Shown in pieces: positions 36,451-45,054 of a DNA stretch of 64,000 nt. The stretch is taken from assembly GCA_918797485.1 (NCBI GenBank), contig CAKKNE010000005.1:3162001-3226000 (forward strand), written 5' to 3'. This DNA comes from Pelagomonas calceolata (lineage: Eukaryota > Sar > Pelagophyceae > Pelagomonadales > Pelagomonadaceae). Positions within the stretch are counted from its first letter, which is position 1; every line of letters begins with the position of its first letter. The notes beneath the pieces are model-generated. The model did no database searches, was not told where the DNA came from, and saw only the letters and a list, made by a program, of their open reading frames with translations. Both the position numbers and the translations under genes were made by a program.

Positions 36451-37293
36451 CTAGCAATTAATAAAACGACACGCGCCACGTCTGTTTCCCCCCTGGGCAC
36501 GGTTGAAACGAAGGTCCGCCTCGACAATGGCCTTCGTCGCTACGCCGCGGGGCGACGCCTGGCAAACGGTCGGCACGTCCGAGTCGCGCTTCGTTATCAT
36601 ATGCACCTTGCAGCAACACCTCCACCAGGTTTTCAAGTCGCTCGGCGCGTGAGCAGGGTCCAACCCACGCCACTGGTGGTCCCGCGCCTCGAGCACGTCC
36701 CAGCACCGCCCCCTCGGAGCGAGATATTGAAACCGATTGGGCGCCTCAATATCCTTGTCTTTTCTGAAATGGCGACCGAGCGAGTCCTCGGGGCCGTAGC
36801 CCTGCGCCGCGCAAAATCCGCGGTCGGCGCAGAGGTCGTCAAAGAGGGTAATGTACTCGAAAAGCTCCCCGCCGCGCTCCAGGGCCTCTTCGTACGCCCG
36901 CTGATCCCACGGCAGTGACGGCCGCCCCGGAACCGGCGCGGGCGGCGGCACCGGCGGCACCCACGGCAGTGAGTACGCGGAGAACATGAGGGTCATTTTT
37001 GTCGTACTCGGACCGTCGGGGTATGCGATATCTTTGGCGTATTTCTTTAGCCAGTAGGCGTCGGCGCACGACTGGTCCGGGAAGCCCATGCCGCGGAAGT
37101 ACGACCGGTTCGCCTCGTGACCGTCGCACAGCGCAGAGCGGGCGTTGGCCGGGTCGCAGTGCCAGGTCCGTTCGATCAAATTGGGCCGCAGGACTACATA
37201 ATAAGTTTCCTTGGTGAAATATAATACCTTCCCCACTGTGAGCGCAAGGCAAGTGAGCAGGCACGCGAGGGCTGTTGTCAGTTCTACCCTCAT
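36451..37293 (-). CDS. Unrecognised secreted or membrane-anchored Cys-rich protein
   Basis: 280 aa. MRVELTTALACLLTCLALTVGKVLYF is a signal peptide or anchor. The lumenal part is Cys- and Trp-rich (RTWHCDPANARSALCDGHEANRSYFRGMGFPDQSC), with a Pro-rich linker (WVPPVPPPAPVPGRPSLPW) and a C-terminal module containing RGRCWDVLEARDHQWRGLDPAHAPSDLKTWWRCCCKV and VCQASPRGVA. A degraded copy of that module lies inverted just upstream of the start (37309-37500). Function unknown. Confidence 0.6.
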   Translation of the reverse strand: MRVELTTALACLLTCLALTVGKVLYFTKETYYVVLRPNLIERTWHCDPANARSALCDGHEANRSYFRGMGFPDQSCADAYWLKKYAKDIAYPDGPSTTKMTLMFSAYSLPWVPPVPPPAPVPGRPSLPWDQRAYEEALERGGELFEYITLFDDLCADRGFCAAQGYGPEDSLGRHFRKDKDIEAPNRFQYLAPRGRCWDVLEARDHQWRGLDPAHAPSDLKTWWRCCCKVHMITKRDSDVPTVCQASPRGVATKAIVEADLRFNRAQGGNRRGACRFINC

Positions 37294-37308
37294 CTGGAGG
37301 AGAGATAG

Positions 37309-37500
37309 TTACTTGGGACGTGTACGAGGCGCGGGACCACTGGCGCGGGGTGGATCTTGCTCACGCACCGAGCGACCTGTCCGCGTGGTGGAGGTGTTGC
37401 TGCAAGGTGCTTGAAATCTCTTACATGCAGTCGTACCGAGACTTGGATGTGCCAAGCGTTTGCCAGGCGTCGCCCCGCGGCGTAGCACTAATGTACCGCA
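37309..37500 (+). pseudogene. Inverted partial copy of the neighbouring secreted-protein gene
   Basis: Translates to WDVYEARDHWRGVDLAHAPSDLSAWWRCCCKV followed by DVPSVCQASPRGVA, closely matching residues about 200-262 of the gene at 36451-37293 but on the opposite strand, with small indels in the middle. It lacks a start codon and the N-terminal two-thirds, so it is a gene fragment sitting in the promoter region of its parent. Confidence 0.75.
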
Positions 37501-37980
37501 AAAACAGCGCCAATGGCTGGATCCAGCGTTGGAAAATTGGTTATTAGATATTTGGGAAACAAAAGGCGGTCGCGCACACGACCGTGACGAGCCGAACCTT
37601 TCTGGGTGTGCCCTTAGGCCCAACGTGAGCTGAACGTTCGCCTTATACATCGCGAAATATCGGAACCCGAGTACAAGATATTGTCGGAGCAAATCCGTTC
37701 CCGCGCCCGCGATGGGAAGTAATTCCTTGATAGAACTAACCCCGAGAGATATCATGGGGGTAATTATGGGGGTGAAAGTGCTAGCGGCTGTAAAGACACT
37801 AGCAAGCCAAGCTCTGCGACGGCGACGAGGCTGTAACAGGCTCCGTGAGTGGCAGTGATCGACGTTGACACACTGAGAGCTGTCCATCAATCGCGCACAG
37901 CCGGAGCAGCAATCTTGCACCACCAGTGCGTGCACAATACGCAGCAGCACTGTGCAGCAAGTGCAAGCAGTCTACGCGGC
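37501..37980. promoter_or_regulatory. Upstream region of the UTP13 gene
   Basis: 480 bp with palindrome copy 6. The + frame is open from 37849 (a GTG codon), but the first ATG in the coding frame is 37981. The 37849-37980 part translates to leader-like sequence without protein character. Confidence 0.5.
37780..37803. promoter_or_regulatory. Conserved promoter palindrome, copy 6
   Basis: GCTAGC and ACTAGC halves around GGCTGTAAAGAC, followed by AAGC. It is 178 bp before the UTP13 start and 487 bp from the secreted-protein start, on the far side of the pseudogene fragment. Confidence 0.65.
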
Positions 37981-40458
37981 ATGAGCGACCCAGCGATGGA
38001 CGACGCCGCGCCGCTGAGTGTAAAGCGATTGGCACCCGCAAAAGCCCCGGCGCGTGAAGCGGTCTCCACCCGCGGCGCGCCGCGCGCCGTGAAAATCGAC
38101 CACAAGCTCATCATCTTCGGCCTGCACGACGGTGGCGTACGAGCGCTGGACCACGAGACCGGACAAGTCTGGAAACTCAGCGACCTAGGCGGCGACGACG
38201 ACGCGAGCGCGTTTTGGACGGACGGCGCGAAGCTCTACACGACCACAACAAGGCAGCTCCTCAAGGCCTACGCCCTGACTTGGAACGATGAAGACCTCAC
38301 ACTTAGTGGAGACGCGGCGCGCCAGTGCCACAAGGCGCCCGTGAAGGCCATTGACGTGGACAGTACGGGCGCGTTAATCGCCACAGCATCAGCAGACGGC
38401 ACGTGCCGCGTTTTTGATTCCAGACGGAACCTCACGCCGACGCACCGCTTCGCGCCCGCTGGCGGCGGCGTTTTGACTTCCGTAAAACACCACCCCTTCT
38501 CGTTGATCCTCGCGACCGCGAGGGCTTTCGACGTGCATGTGTGGGATTTGAAAAGTTCGTCTCAGATTGCATCGGTGTCGCTCAAGGCGTCCGTAGCAAG
38601 CATGTGCTGGCTGCCCGGGCCGCGGAATGCGGATGATCGGACGCTGGCCCTCGCCGCGCGCGACGCGACGTTGACCGTGTGGGATGGAATGAATGAGATC
38701 ACCGTTTCCAGTAAAGAGGACCTCGAAACTCTGACACTGTTGCCGCCGGCCGACGACGGAGGGCGGCAGTTCGCGTCGGCTGGTGCGGATGGTGTCGTGC
38801 GGGCTTGGAGGTACGCGGACGGGAAGGTACACAGAGCCTACAACGAAGAGTCCGCGACGACGGGCCCTTTGGAAAGTCTCTCTCGCTTCGAAAACGACCT
38901 CGTCGTGACGGGTCATGATAGAAGCGTGCGCTTCGTCGATTGCGTGACTCTGAAGGAGACGCGACATGCTCTGTGTGGAGGCGACGACGAAGTGTTGGAC
39001 GCGGCGTTTCTGGGCGACGGTTCGCGGTTGGCCCTCGCGACGCCGTCGGAGACGGTCCGGATCGTGGACACGCATGATTGGCGCACAACGTTCTTAAGTG
39101 GCCACGCCGACGCGGTCCTGGCCGTGGCCTCTTGTGACGAGTATGTCGCGTCCGCCTCGAAAGATCGGACGGCCAAAATCTGGCGCGAGACTTCTTCAGG
39201 AAGATGGGACCTCATCAGTACCTTAGAGGGCCACGTCGATAGCGTCGGCGCCGTGGCTCTGGGCAAACGAGGTGACGAGTTGGTCTGTGCCACCGCTTCC
39301 AAAGATAGGACGCTGAAATTATGGCAAGATGGGCAGTGCACCGCCTCAACGATAGCGCACGACAAGGACATTAATGACGTGGCCCTGAGTCCGGGCTGTG
39401 TCGTCGTGGCTTCTTGTTCCTCGGACCGGACTGCCAAGCTCTGGGATTCTCAATTGAATGCGCAGGGGTCCTGTTTAGGACATAAAAGGGGCGTCTGGCG
39501 CTGCGTATTCAGTACGAAAGAGCGGTGGCTCGCCACGTGTGCTTCTGATAGGACTGTAAGGGTCTGGGCCGTGAAAACAAGACAATGCTTAGCTGTCCTG
39601 CAGGGCCACGAGGACTCCGTATTGAGTCTAGCGTTCCTGAAGGGTGATCAATTAGTATCAGGTGGCGCCGACGGCACGCTCAAGGTCTGGTCGCCGCAGA
39701 CGCGGACGTGTGAATGCACCATCGAAGCTTACGAGGATTGTAGAGTCTGGGCACTCGCGACGTATGACGGGAAGGTTGTTTCTGGGGGAGGCGACGGGAC
39801 CGTGCGCGTCTTTGAGGACGTGACGGCTTCTGATCTACAATCAGAAAGGGAGAAGGACGCGGAACGGGAGGCGCGGGACCAGGCGCTGCGGACGGCTCTA
39901 CAATCAGGTGATCCTGTTTCAGCGCTGAAGCAAGCGCTAGCCTTGGAGCGGCCGCACGCGGCCTGGGGCTGTTTGAAAGCTATCCACGAGCGGAGTTCCG
40001 GAGAAGCGACCCTGGATCCTTTTGATGAGGCGTTCTCCGATCTAGAACTAGATCAATCGCAAAAGCTTCTGACGGCGATCGTTGACTGGAACGCGAACGC
40101 TAGGAGAGCGCCGATTGCGCAGCGCGCCCTACGGGCGTTGATCAAGGCGCACGGGGCCGACACGTTATTAAAAGACGCGGCGCTCCGCGACGCCGTCGCC
40201 GCGTATACCAAAAGGCATTTGGCGCGCTTGGACGGGCTGCTCCAGCAGACCTACCTCGTCGACTCTGTGTTGGGCGCTCTGGAAAGGCGGTGTCTGACGG
40301 TCGAAGAAGAGTCTGTTCCGGCGAAGCGGCCGCGCGCCGCGGCGGCGCCGCGCGTTTATACGGCGGACGACTTGTTCGCCGCGGCGCCGGCGGAGGACAG
40401 CGATAGCGACGCCAGCCCTGTGCCGAAGAAGAGGAAATCGCGGCGGTCGTCGCGCTAG
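37981..40458 (+). CDS. UTP13: U3 snoRNP protein UTP13 (TBL3-like), WD40
   Basis: 825 aa from ATG 37981 (MSDPAMDD). The first 600 residues are two WD40 propellers, with repeats such as GHADAVLAVASCDEYVASASKDRTAKIW, GHVDSVGAVALGKRGDELVCATASKDRTLKLW, SSDRTAKLWDS, GHKRGVWRCVFSTKERWLATCASDRTVRVW and GHEDSVLSLAFLKGDQLVSGGADGTLKVW. After a linker, residues about 620-770 form the helical Utp13 C-terminal domain (AWGCLKAIHERSSGEATLDPFDEAF). The tail is basic and acidic (KKRKSRRSSR), a likely nucleolar signal. UTP13 belongs to the UTPB subcomplex of the small-subunit processome, which handles 18S pre-rRNA. The order of WD40 repeats and the C-terminal domain distinguish it from general WD40 proteins. 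Confidence 0.9.
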   Translation: MSDPAMDDAAPLSVKRLAPAKAPAREAVSTRGAPRAVKIDHKLIIFGLHDGGVRALDHETGQVWKLSDLGGDDDASAFWTDGAKLYTTTTRQLLKAYALTWNDEDLTLSGDAARQCHKAPVKAIDVDSTGALIATASADGTCRVFDSRRNLTPTHRFAPAGGGVLTSVKHHPFSLILATARAFDVHVWDLKSSSQIASVSLKASVASMCWLPGPRNADDRTLALAARDATLTVWDGMNEITVSSKEDLETLTLLPPADDGGRQFASAGADGVVRAWRYADGKVHRAYNEESATTGPLESLSRFENDLVVTGHDRSVRFVDCVTLKETRHALCGGDDEVLDAAFLGDGSRLALATPSETVRIVDTHDWRTTFLSGHADAVLAVASCDEYVASASKDRTAKIWRETSSGRWDLISTLEGHVDSVGAVALGKRGDELVCATASKDRTLKLWQDGQCTASTIAHDKDINDVALSPGCVVVASCSSDRTAKLWDSQLNAQGSCLGHKRGVWRCVFSTKERWLATCASDRTVRVWAVKTRQCLAVLQGHEDSVLSLAFLKGDQLVSGGADGTLKVWSPQTRTCECTIEAYEDCRVWALATYDGKVVSGGGDGTVRVFEDVTASDLQSEREKDAEREARDQALRTALQSGDPVSALKQALALERPHAAWGCLKAIHERSSGEATLDPFDEAFSDLELDQSQKLLTAIVDWNANARRAPIAQRALRALIKAHGADTLLKDAALRDAVAAYTKRHLARLDGLLQQTYLVDSVLGALERRCLTVEEESVPAKRPRAAAAPRVYTADDLFAAAPAEDSDSDASPVPKKRKSRRSSR

Positions 40459-40483
40459 ATTTGTGTAACTCGAAATATCTTAC

Positions 40484-41617
40484 CTAGGCGTTCCCCGGCG
40501 ACGGCGTCTCGCGGGCGCGGAGCGCGGCTCGCGTGTATCGCAGGCAGCCCTCAATATTCAATGTGAGGGGATGCGCGCCACCAAGCACGCGTCTCGCGGT
40601 CCGTGCCGTCTCCTCCAGCGTCGTCACGGCTTCGCGGAGATCGTCGAGCGTGGCGGAGTCGTCCGTGCAGAGCGCTTGCGCGTAAACGGACCTTATCGAG
40701 AGCGTGATGTCATTATTCTCGCCGAGAACGCGCCGCGCCACGGGTATCGTTTTGCGTAGCAGTGACTTGGCTTCTTCGAAGCGCCCTAGACCGCGAAGGT
40801 TGTCCGCGTAGTTGCAGGCTGCTAGAAGGGTTTTCGGATGGTCCTCGCCCACTAACTTTGAACGTCCGGAGTAAATGTCTCGAAACATGTTTGAGGCCTC
40901 TTCAGCCCGCCCAACAACTTGATACGTGCCCGCAAGATTGTTCTGCGCGATGAGTATGTTGAATTCTGAATCGCCAAGGCGCCGCATCATAGCCAACTCG
41001 GCCTCTTGCACGGACAGCGCTTCCTCGTGGCGTTTTGCATTGTGTAAACCGTTCCCAAGCTGTTGCATCGCCAAGTGCCGACTCGAGTCCGTCTCCGGCC
41101 GACTCAAGTACGTTTTCCAGCACGCCCACCCGAGCGCGCACCGCACGACGCCGTGGTAATATTGTTCGCACAGGCTACACGTGTGCCACCGCTCAAACCT
41201 CCCATTCAGCGCATCGAATCCCAAATTATTCTCCTCGACCTCCGCGACCAAAATCTTCGCCTGCTCCGCCAGACACGAAACATGCGCGACGCCCGCCGTC
41301 CCGCGGCATGCACACCCGCGCACGAGACCCTCCTTCGTCTTCCAGTGGAGCGCCTGAGTGCAGATGAAGCACGTCTGGCCCTTCGTGTCGTCGGCGCAGG
41401 CCTCGACCGCGACCGCGACGGCCTCCTTGTATTTTTTGTCGGCGTGATAGTGTTCTGCGTTGCCGCCGCGGTGTATTCGTTTACAGATCTGCTTGTGGCC
41501 GCGGCGCCAGTGGTCATGCTGGCAAGTGGCGTTACAATAGCGCGTTTTACAGCGTACGCATCGCGGCGCGTCGTGGGCCAGTGGGGCGGCGCAGGCGGCG
41601 CAGTTTGTGAGGATCAT
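40484..41617 (-). CDS. MYND, RING-CH and TPR protein, paralog A
   Basis: 377 aa. The MYND zinc finger (residues 6-45: CAACAAPLAHDAPRCVRCKTRYCNATCQHDHWRRGHKQIC) is followed by a RING-CH-like C4HC3 motif (about 83-170: CFICTQAL, GCACRGTAGVAHVSCLAEQA, CSLCEQYYHG), then kinesin-light-chain-type TPRs to the end (NLAGTYQVVGRAEEASNMFRDIYSG, NYADNLRGLGRFEEAKSLLRKTIP). These modules suggest a protein-interaction role with possible ubiquitin-ligase activity. It is the inverted partner of the gene at 41752-42885, of the same length. Genes of this type form expanded families in pelagophytes, to my knowledge. Confidence 0.85.
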   Translation of the reverse strand: MILTNCAACAAPLAHDAPRCVRCKTRYCNATCQHDHWRRGHKQICKRIHRGGNAEHYHADKKYKEAVAVAVEACADDTKGQTCFICTQALHWKTKEGLVRGCACRGTAGVAHVSCLAEQAKILVAEVEENNLGFDALNGRFERWHTCSLCEQYYHGVVRCALGWACWKTYLSRPETDSSRHLAMQQLGNGLHNAKRHEEALSVQEAELAMMRRLGDSEFNILIAQNNLAGTYQVVGRAEEASNMFRDIYSGRSKLVGEDHPKTLLAACNYADNLRGLGRFEEAKSLLRKTIPVARRVLGENNDITLSIRSVYAQALCTDDSATLDDLREAVTTLEETARTARRVLGGAHPLTLNIEGCLRYTRAALRARETPSPGNA

Positions 41618-41751
41618 TTTGCGTTGGCGGGCCGTCTGTAGAGCGTTCGCGTCGCGCGTTTTGGTGAGTTGAAAAAATCGGGTTTGCCAAGCCGAGTCAA
41701 AATATGCGCAAAAGCCGCCGCAAACCGCAAAAACTCACCGCAAAACGCAAA

Positions 41752-42885
41752 ATGATCCTCACAACATGCGCCGCCTGCGCCGCCCCACTGGCCCACGACG
41801 CGCCGCGATGTGTTAGATGTCACACTCGCTATTGTAACGCCACTTGCCAGCATGACCACTGGCGCCGCGGCCACAAGCAGATGTGTAAGAAAATACACCG
41901 CGGCGGCAACGCAGAACAGTATAATGCAGACAAAAAATACAAGGAGGCCGTCGCGGTCGCGGTCGAGGCGTGCGCGGACGACACGAAGGGCCAGACGTGC
42001 TTCATCTGCACCCAGGCTCTCCACTGGAAAACAAAGGAGGGCCTCGTGCGCGGGTGCGCGTGCCGCGGGACGGCGGGCTTTGCGCATGTGTCGTGCTTGG
42101 CGGAGCAGGCGAAGATTTTGGTCGCGGAGGTCGAGGAGAATAATTTGGGCAATGATGCGTTTAATGCGCGGTGGCGGCGGTGGGCCAGCTGTAGCTTATG
42201 CGAGCAGGAGTACCACGGCGTCGTGCGGTGCGCGCTCGGGTGGGCTTGCTGGAAGACGTACGTGGGGCGGCCAGAGACGGACGCTCCTCGGCAAATCGCG
42301 ATGAACCAGCTTGGGAACGGTTTACAACTTGCAAATTACAACGAGGACGCGTTGTCTGTGCAAGAGGCCGAGCTGGCTATGAAGCGGCGCCTTGGCGCGT
42401 CAGCAGGACACGTGCTCGCCGTGCAGGGCAATATTGCGAACACGTATCAAAAGATTGGACGGCTCGAACAGGCCCTGCAGATGCGGCAAGACGTTTACTC
42501 CGGGACAGTTATGGTCCGCGGGAGGGAACATATAGACAGCCTCGCAGCAGCCAACAACAACGCGTCGACCCTTAATTGTCTAAGGCGCTACGGAGAAGCC
42601 AAGACGTTGCTGCGCGACTTGATTCCCGTGACGCAACGCGTTCTTGGCGAGGGCCATCTAATCACGCTCAAAATGCGGTGGCTTTACGCGATGGCGCTCC
42701 ACCACGCCGACGACGCCGCCACACTCGACGATCTCCGCGAGGCCGTGACGACGCTTGAGGACTCGGAGCGGATCGCGCGGCGCGTGTTCGGTGGTGCACA
42801 CCCGACCACAGACTGTATTGAACTCGAGTTGCGAGACGCGCGAGCGGCGCTCCGCGCCCGCGAGGCGTCGCCGGGGGGCCAGTAA
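41752..42885 (+). CDS. MYND, RING-CH and TPR protein, paralog B
   Basis: 377 aa from ATG 41752, exactly the length of paralog A. The ATG at 41704 would add 16 basic residues, but nucleotide similarity to paralog A begins only about 8 bases before ATG 41752 (AACGCAAAATGATCCTCACA in both), which decides this start. The domain order is identical: MYND (CAACAAPLAHDAPRCVRCHTRYCNATCQHDHW), RING-CH-like (CFICTQALHW, GCACRGTAGFAHVSCLAEQA, CSLCEQEYHG), then TPRs with greater divergence. It faces away from paralog A across 134 bp. Confidence 0.85.
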   Translation: MILTTCAACAAPLAHDAPRCVRCHTRYCNATCQHDHWRRGHKQMCKKIHRGGNAEQYNADKKYKEAVAVAVEACADDTKGQTCFICTQALHWKTKEGLVRGCACRGTAGFAHVSCLAEQAKILVAEVEENNLGNDAFNARWRRWASCSLCEQEYHGVVRCALGWACWKTYVGRPETDAPRQIAMNQLGNGLQLANYNEDALSVQEAELAMKRRLGASAGHVLAVQGNIANTYQKIGRLEQALQMRQDVYSGTVMVRGREHIDSLAAANNNASTLNCLRRYGEAKTLLRDLIPVTQRVLGEGHLITLKMRWLYAMALHHADDAATLDDLREAVTTLEDSERIARRVFGGAHPTTDCIELELRDARAALRAREASPGGQ

Positions 42886-42968
42886 GTACAGCGAACAACT
42901 AATCTCCTCGCACCCCGATACGCCACCCGACGCGAAGACGTCTATAAAACTATCCTCTCTTATATAAA

Positions 42969-44666
42969 TCACAGGGGCGCCGCCTCCTCGCGGGACGCGG
43001 CCGCAGACAGGTCCCGCGACGGCGACAAAGGCGAGTCCTCCGCCTGCATCCGAATCGCGTTCTCCGCGCCCGGGTGGTAGAACGAGATGGACATGTGGCG
43101 CACGGACCCATCCTCGTCGCTCAAATCCAGGACCTCCACGACGGACGTCACGAGCAAACACCACGTCGAGTAGCCCGTGCCCCGGACGATCTTCCGCTCG
43201 TCGGCGTGCTGCACCCTATAGGTATTTGTGGACGTGAGCATGACGAGGTCGTCGCGTAATACCCTTATTCGCGTCGGCGACGTGAGCTCGGGCGAGGGCG
43301 TCAATACCACCACATCTCCAGAGCCAAACAGCTCGTGGCAGCGCGCGAAGGACTCGCCACCTGACGTCGTCCGCGAGCACGACGCCAGCAACTGTAACAA
43401 TATAGAGTCGACGCGGGCGGGGTCCGCCTCGCGGCGTTCCTGCACATTATCCTCGACATGCTCGGCGTCCTCGGCAAACAACAACGGCAAGAACCCGACG
43501 AGCGACGGGGGCAGCTGCACGGCGCTCCTATCATTCGAGACCGGTGCGGAAGCCGCCTTATGCGCCAGCCCCTCCAACAAGCTCATGAACGCCTCGAAGT
43601 CCGTTTCATCATCCAGCGGGTACCTCTCATTATTGACGATGAGCGACGACTCCCTTCGCAGGTCCACGATGAACTGCTTGCGTCTTGCATCTTTGCCGCC
43701 CCGCTGCAGCATCTTTGATGTGGGCTCCAAGGGAATCAACGACGCCGTCGCGCGGTGCCTCCCCAGAGCTATGAGGTATTCCTGGCGCGTCTTGGCGCTT
43801 TCGACGTCCTGCACTAATCTTTTCAACAGAGACTCCTCGTATGACCGGTAGGCGTCCCACAAACTCCGTGTATCTCGTTCACCTCTCAAAACCTCCCGCA
43901 GCGCCCGCCGCGGCACGCAAACGAGCTTCACGATATCAGTCGAAGCCGTCGCCGTCGACGACCGTCGCAGATCGTGCATCAACGAATCGTCCCCAAAGGA
44001 CCCGCCCGGCTCGACCGCCGCGACCTCGGTGCCCTCCACGCTTAATCGTACCGCGCCTCGCGCTACCAGACACATCTGGTCCGAGTAGTCGCCCATTTGA
44101 CTGATAACTTCACCTTTCCTGAATTCGGCGGCGATGCACTGGTCGGCGAGGTCCGTTCTTTCCTCCATTGATAGTGAAGCGAAGAGCGGCGCGTTCGCGA
44201 GGAGTTGATCAATAGACATCTCTACTACTTTCCTCCGTGCTTTGTAGGCGTCCCTGGCGCGCTGTTTCAGCGTCGACGCCTTCGTGACCGCGCGCGAGAA
44301 CATCTTGCCCTTCTGCTTGTCCGGACTAAAGCGCGGCGTCGACAGGTCGCGCGTCGAGTCCGGCGACGACATCGGTAGAGGGACGACCTCCGCTAATCGC
44401 GCGTGGGCGTCGTCCAACTGCTTTTTATGATGGGCCCGTTCCGACGCGAGGAGCGCCCTCAGCTCGTCCGCCGTCGCGTCTTCTTCTATCTTCGGCGCGC
44501 GCGCCTCGCGTCGCAGCCTTTCTATGATCTCCTCCTTCTCGGCTATGAGTAGTTTCGCGGCGATGAGTTCTTCCGTTAGTGTGGCCACTTCGCCCTTGAC
44601 CGCGTCCTGGGCCTGTTCTAACTCGGCGGCGAGGGCTCTCAGGTCGCCGTCGAGGCCGGTCAGCAT
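42969..44666 (-). CDS. Cyclic-nucleotide-binding-like protein with coiled-coil start
   Basis: 565 aa. The first 95 residues are coiled coil (LAAELEQAQDAVKGEVATLTEELIAAKLLIAEKEEIIERLRREAR). A basic helical linker (KMFSRAVTKASTLKQRARDAYKARRKVVE) leads to a CNMP-binding beta-roll (about 150-265: LANAPLFASLSMEERTDLADQCIAAEFRKGEVISQMGDYSDQMCLVARGAVRLSV). The phosphate-binding cassette reads GSFGDDSLMHDLRRSSTA; the usual FGE(L/I)AL...RAA is altered, so ligand binding is uncertain. A second beta-rich region (about 430-545) is unrecognised. No kinase or channel domain. Possibly a cAMP/cGMP effector or a scaffold. Confidence 0.75.
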   Translation of the reverse strand: MLTGLDGDLRALAAELEQAQDAVKGEVATLTEELIAAKLLIAEKEEIIERLRREARAPKIEEDATADELRALLASERAHHKKQLDDAHARLAEVVPLPMSSPDSTRDLSTPRFSPDKQKGKMFSRAVTKASTLKQRARDAYKARRKVVEMSIDQLLANAPLFASLSMEERTDLADQCIAAEFRKGEVISQMGDYSDQMCLVARGAVRLSVEGTEVAAVEPGGSFGDDSLMHDLRRSSTATASTDIVKLVCVPRRALREVLRGERDTRSLWDAYRSYEESLLKRLVQDVESAKTRQEYLIALGRHRATASLIPLEPTSKMLQRGGKDARRKQFIVDLRRESSLIVNNERYPLDDETDFEAFMSLLEGLAHKAASAPVSNDRSAVQLPPSLVGFLPLLFAEDAEHVEDNVQERREADPARVDSILLQLLASCSRTTSGGESFARCHELFGSGDVVVLTPSPELTSPTRIRVLRDDLVMLTSTNTYRVQHADERKIVRGTGYSTWCLLVTSVVEVLDLSDEDGSVRHMSISFYHPGAENAIRMQAEDSPLSPSRDLSAAASREEAAPL

Positions 44667-45054
44667 GGTCTCAGTGGGTCATGCCATCGCTGCGGGGCTG
44701 CCGCTGCATTTCGCTGTTCTGTACGACAAATGCGGTTCTCTCCACGCGTGATGGGCAGCTCTTTTGCCTTTGCGCGCCAAGTTGCTCTCTTGTCTCACTG
44801 CGCGCACTAATCCGCTAGCGTCCTGTAAGACACACTAGCAACGCATGACAACATCAGACTTGAGTGCCTTTTCGTAAGGCGACCCCGCCAATCGCCTGCA
44901 CTTGAACGCCTCGTAGCGTTCGCCGCGCTCCTTCACCTACGCTGTGCGCGCCGCGAACTGCAAGCGCGAACGCCTAGGGAGCGCGCAAACGCCAGTCAGC
45001 TCCTTGAGGCTCAGCAAGCACCCCTCCCGCACGCCATCGACGCAAAAGACAACG
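44667..45054. promoter_or_regulatory. Divergent promoter, cyclic-nucleotide-binding-like gene and aminotransferase
   Basis: 388 bp. Holds palindrome copy 7, a GGGGCTGCC near 44692 and an ACGCCATCGACGC element at about 45032, some 20 bp before the aminotransferase ATG. The + frame is open from a GTG at 44944 but shows no targeting-peptide character before the ATG. Confidence 0.5.
44814..44839. promoter_or_regulatory. Conserved promoter palindrome, copy 7
   Basis: GCTAGC and ACTAGC halves around GTCCTGTAAGACAC (two extra bases in the centre). It is 148 bp from the cyclic-nucleotide-binding-like start and 216 bp from the aminotransferase start. Confidence 0.65.

Noticed and set aside
44944-45054. 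GTG-initiated extension of the aminotransferase
   Set aside because: No ATG and no conserved sequence; the ATG at 45055 starts a presequence.
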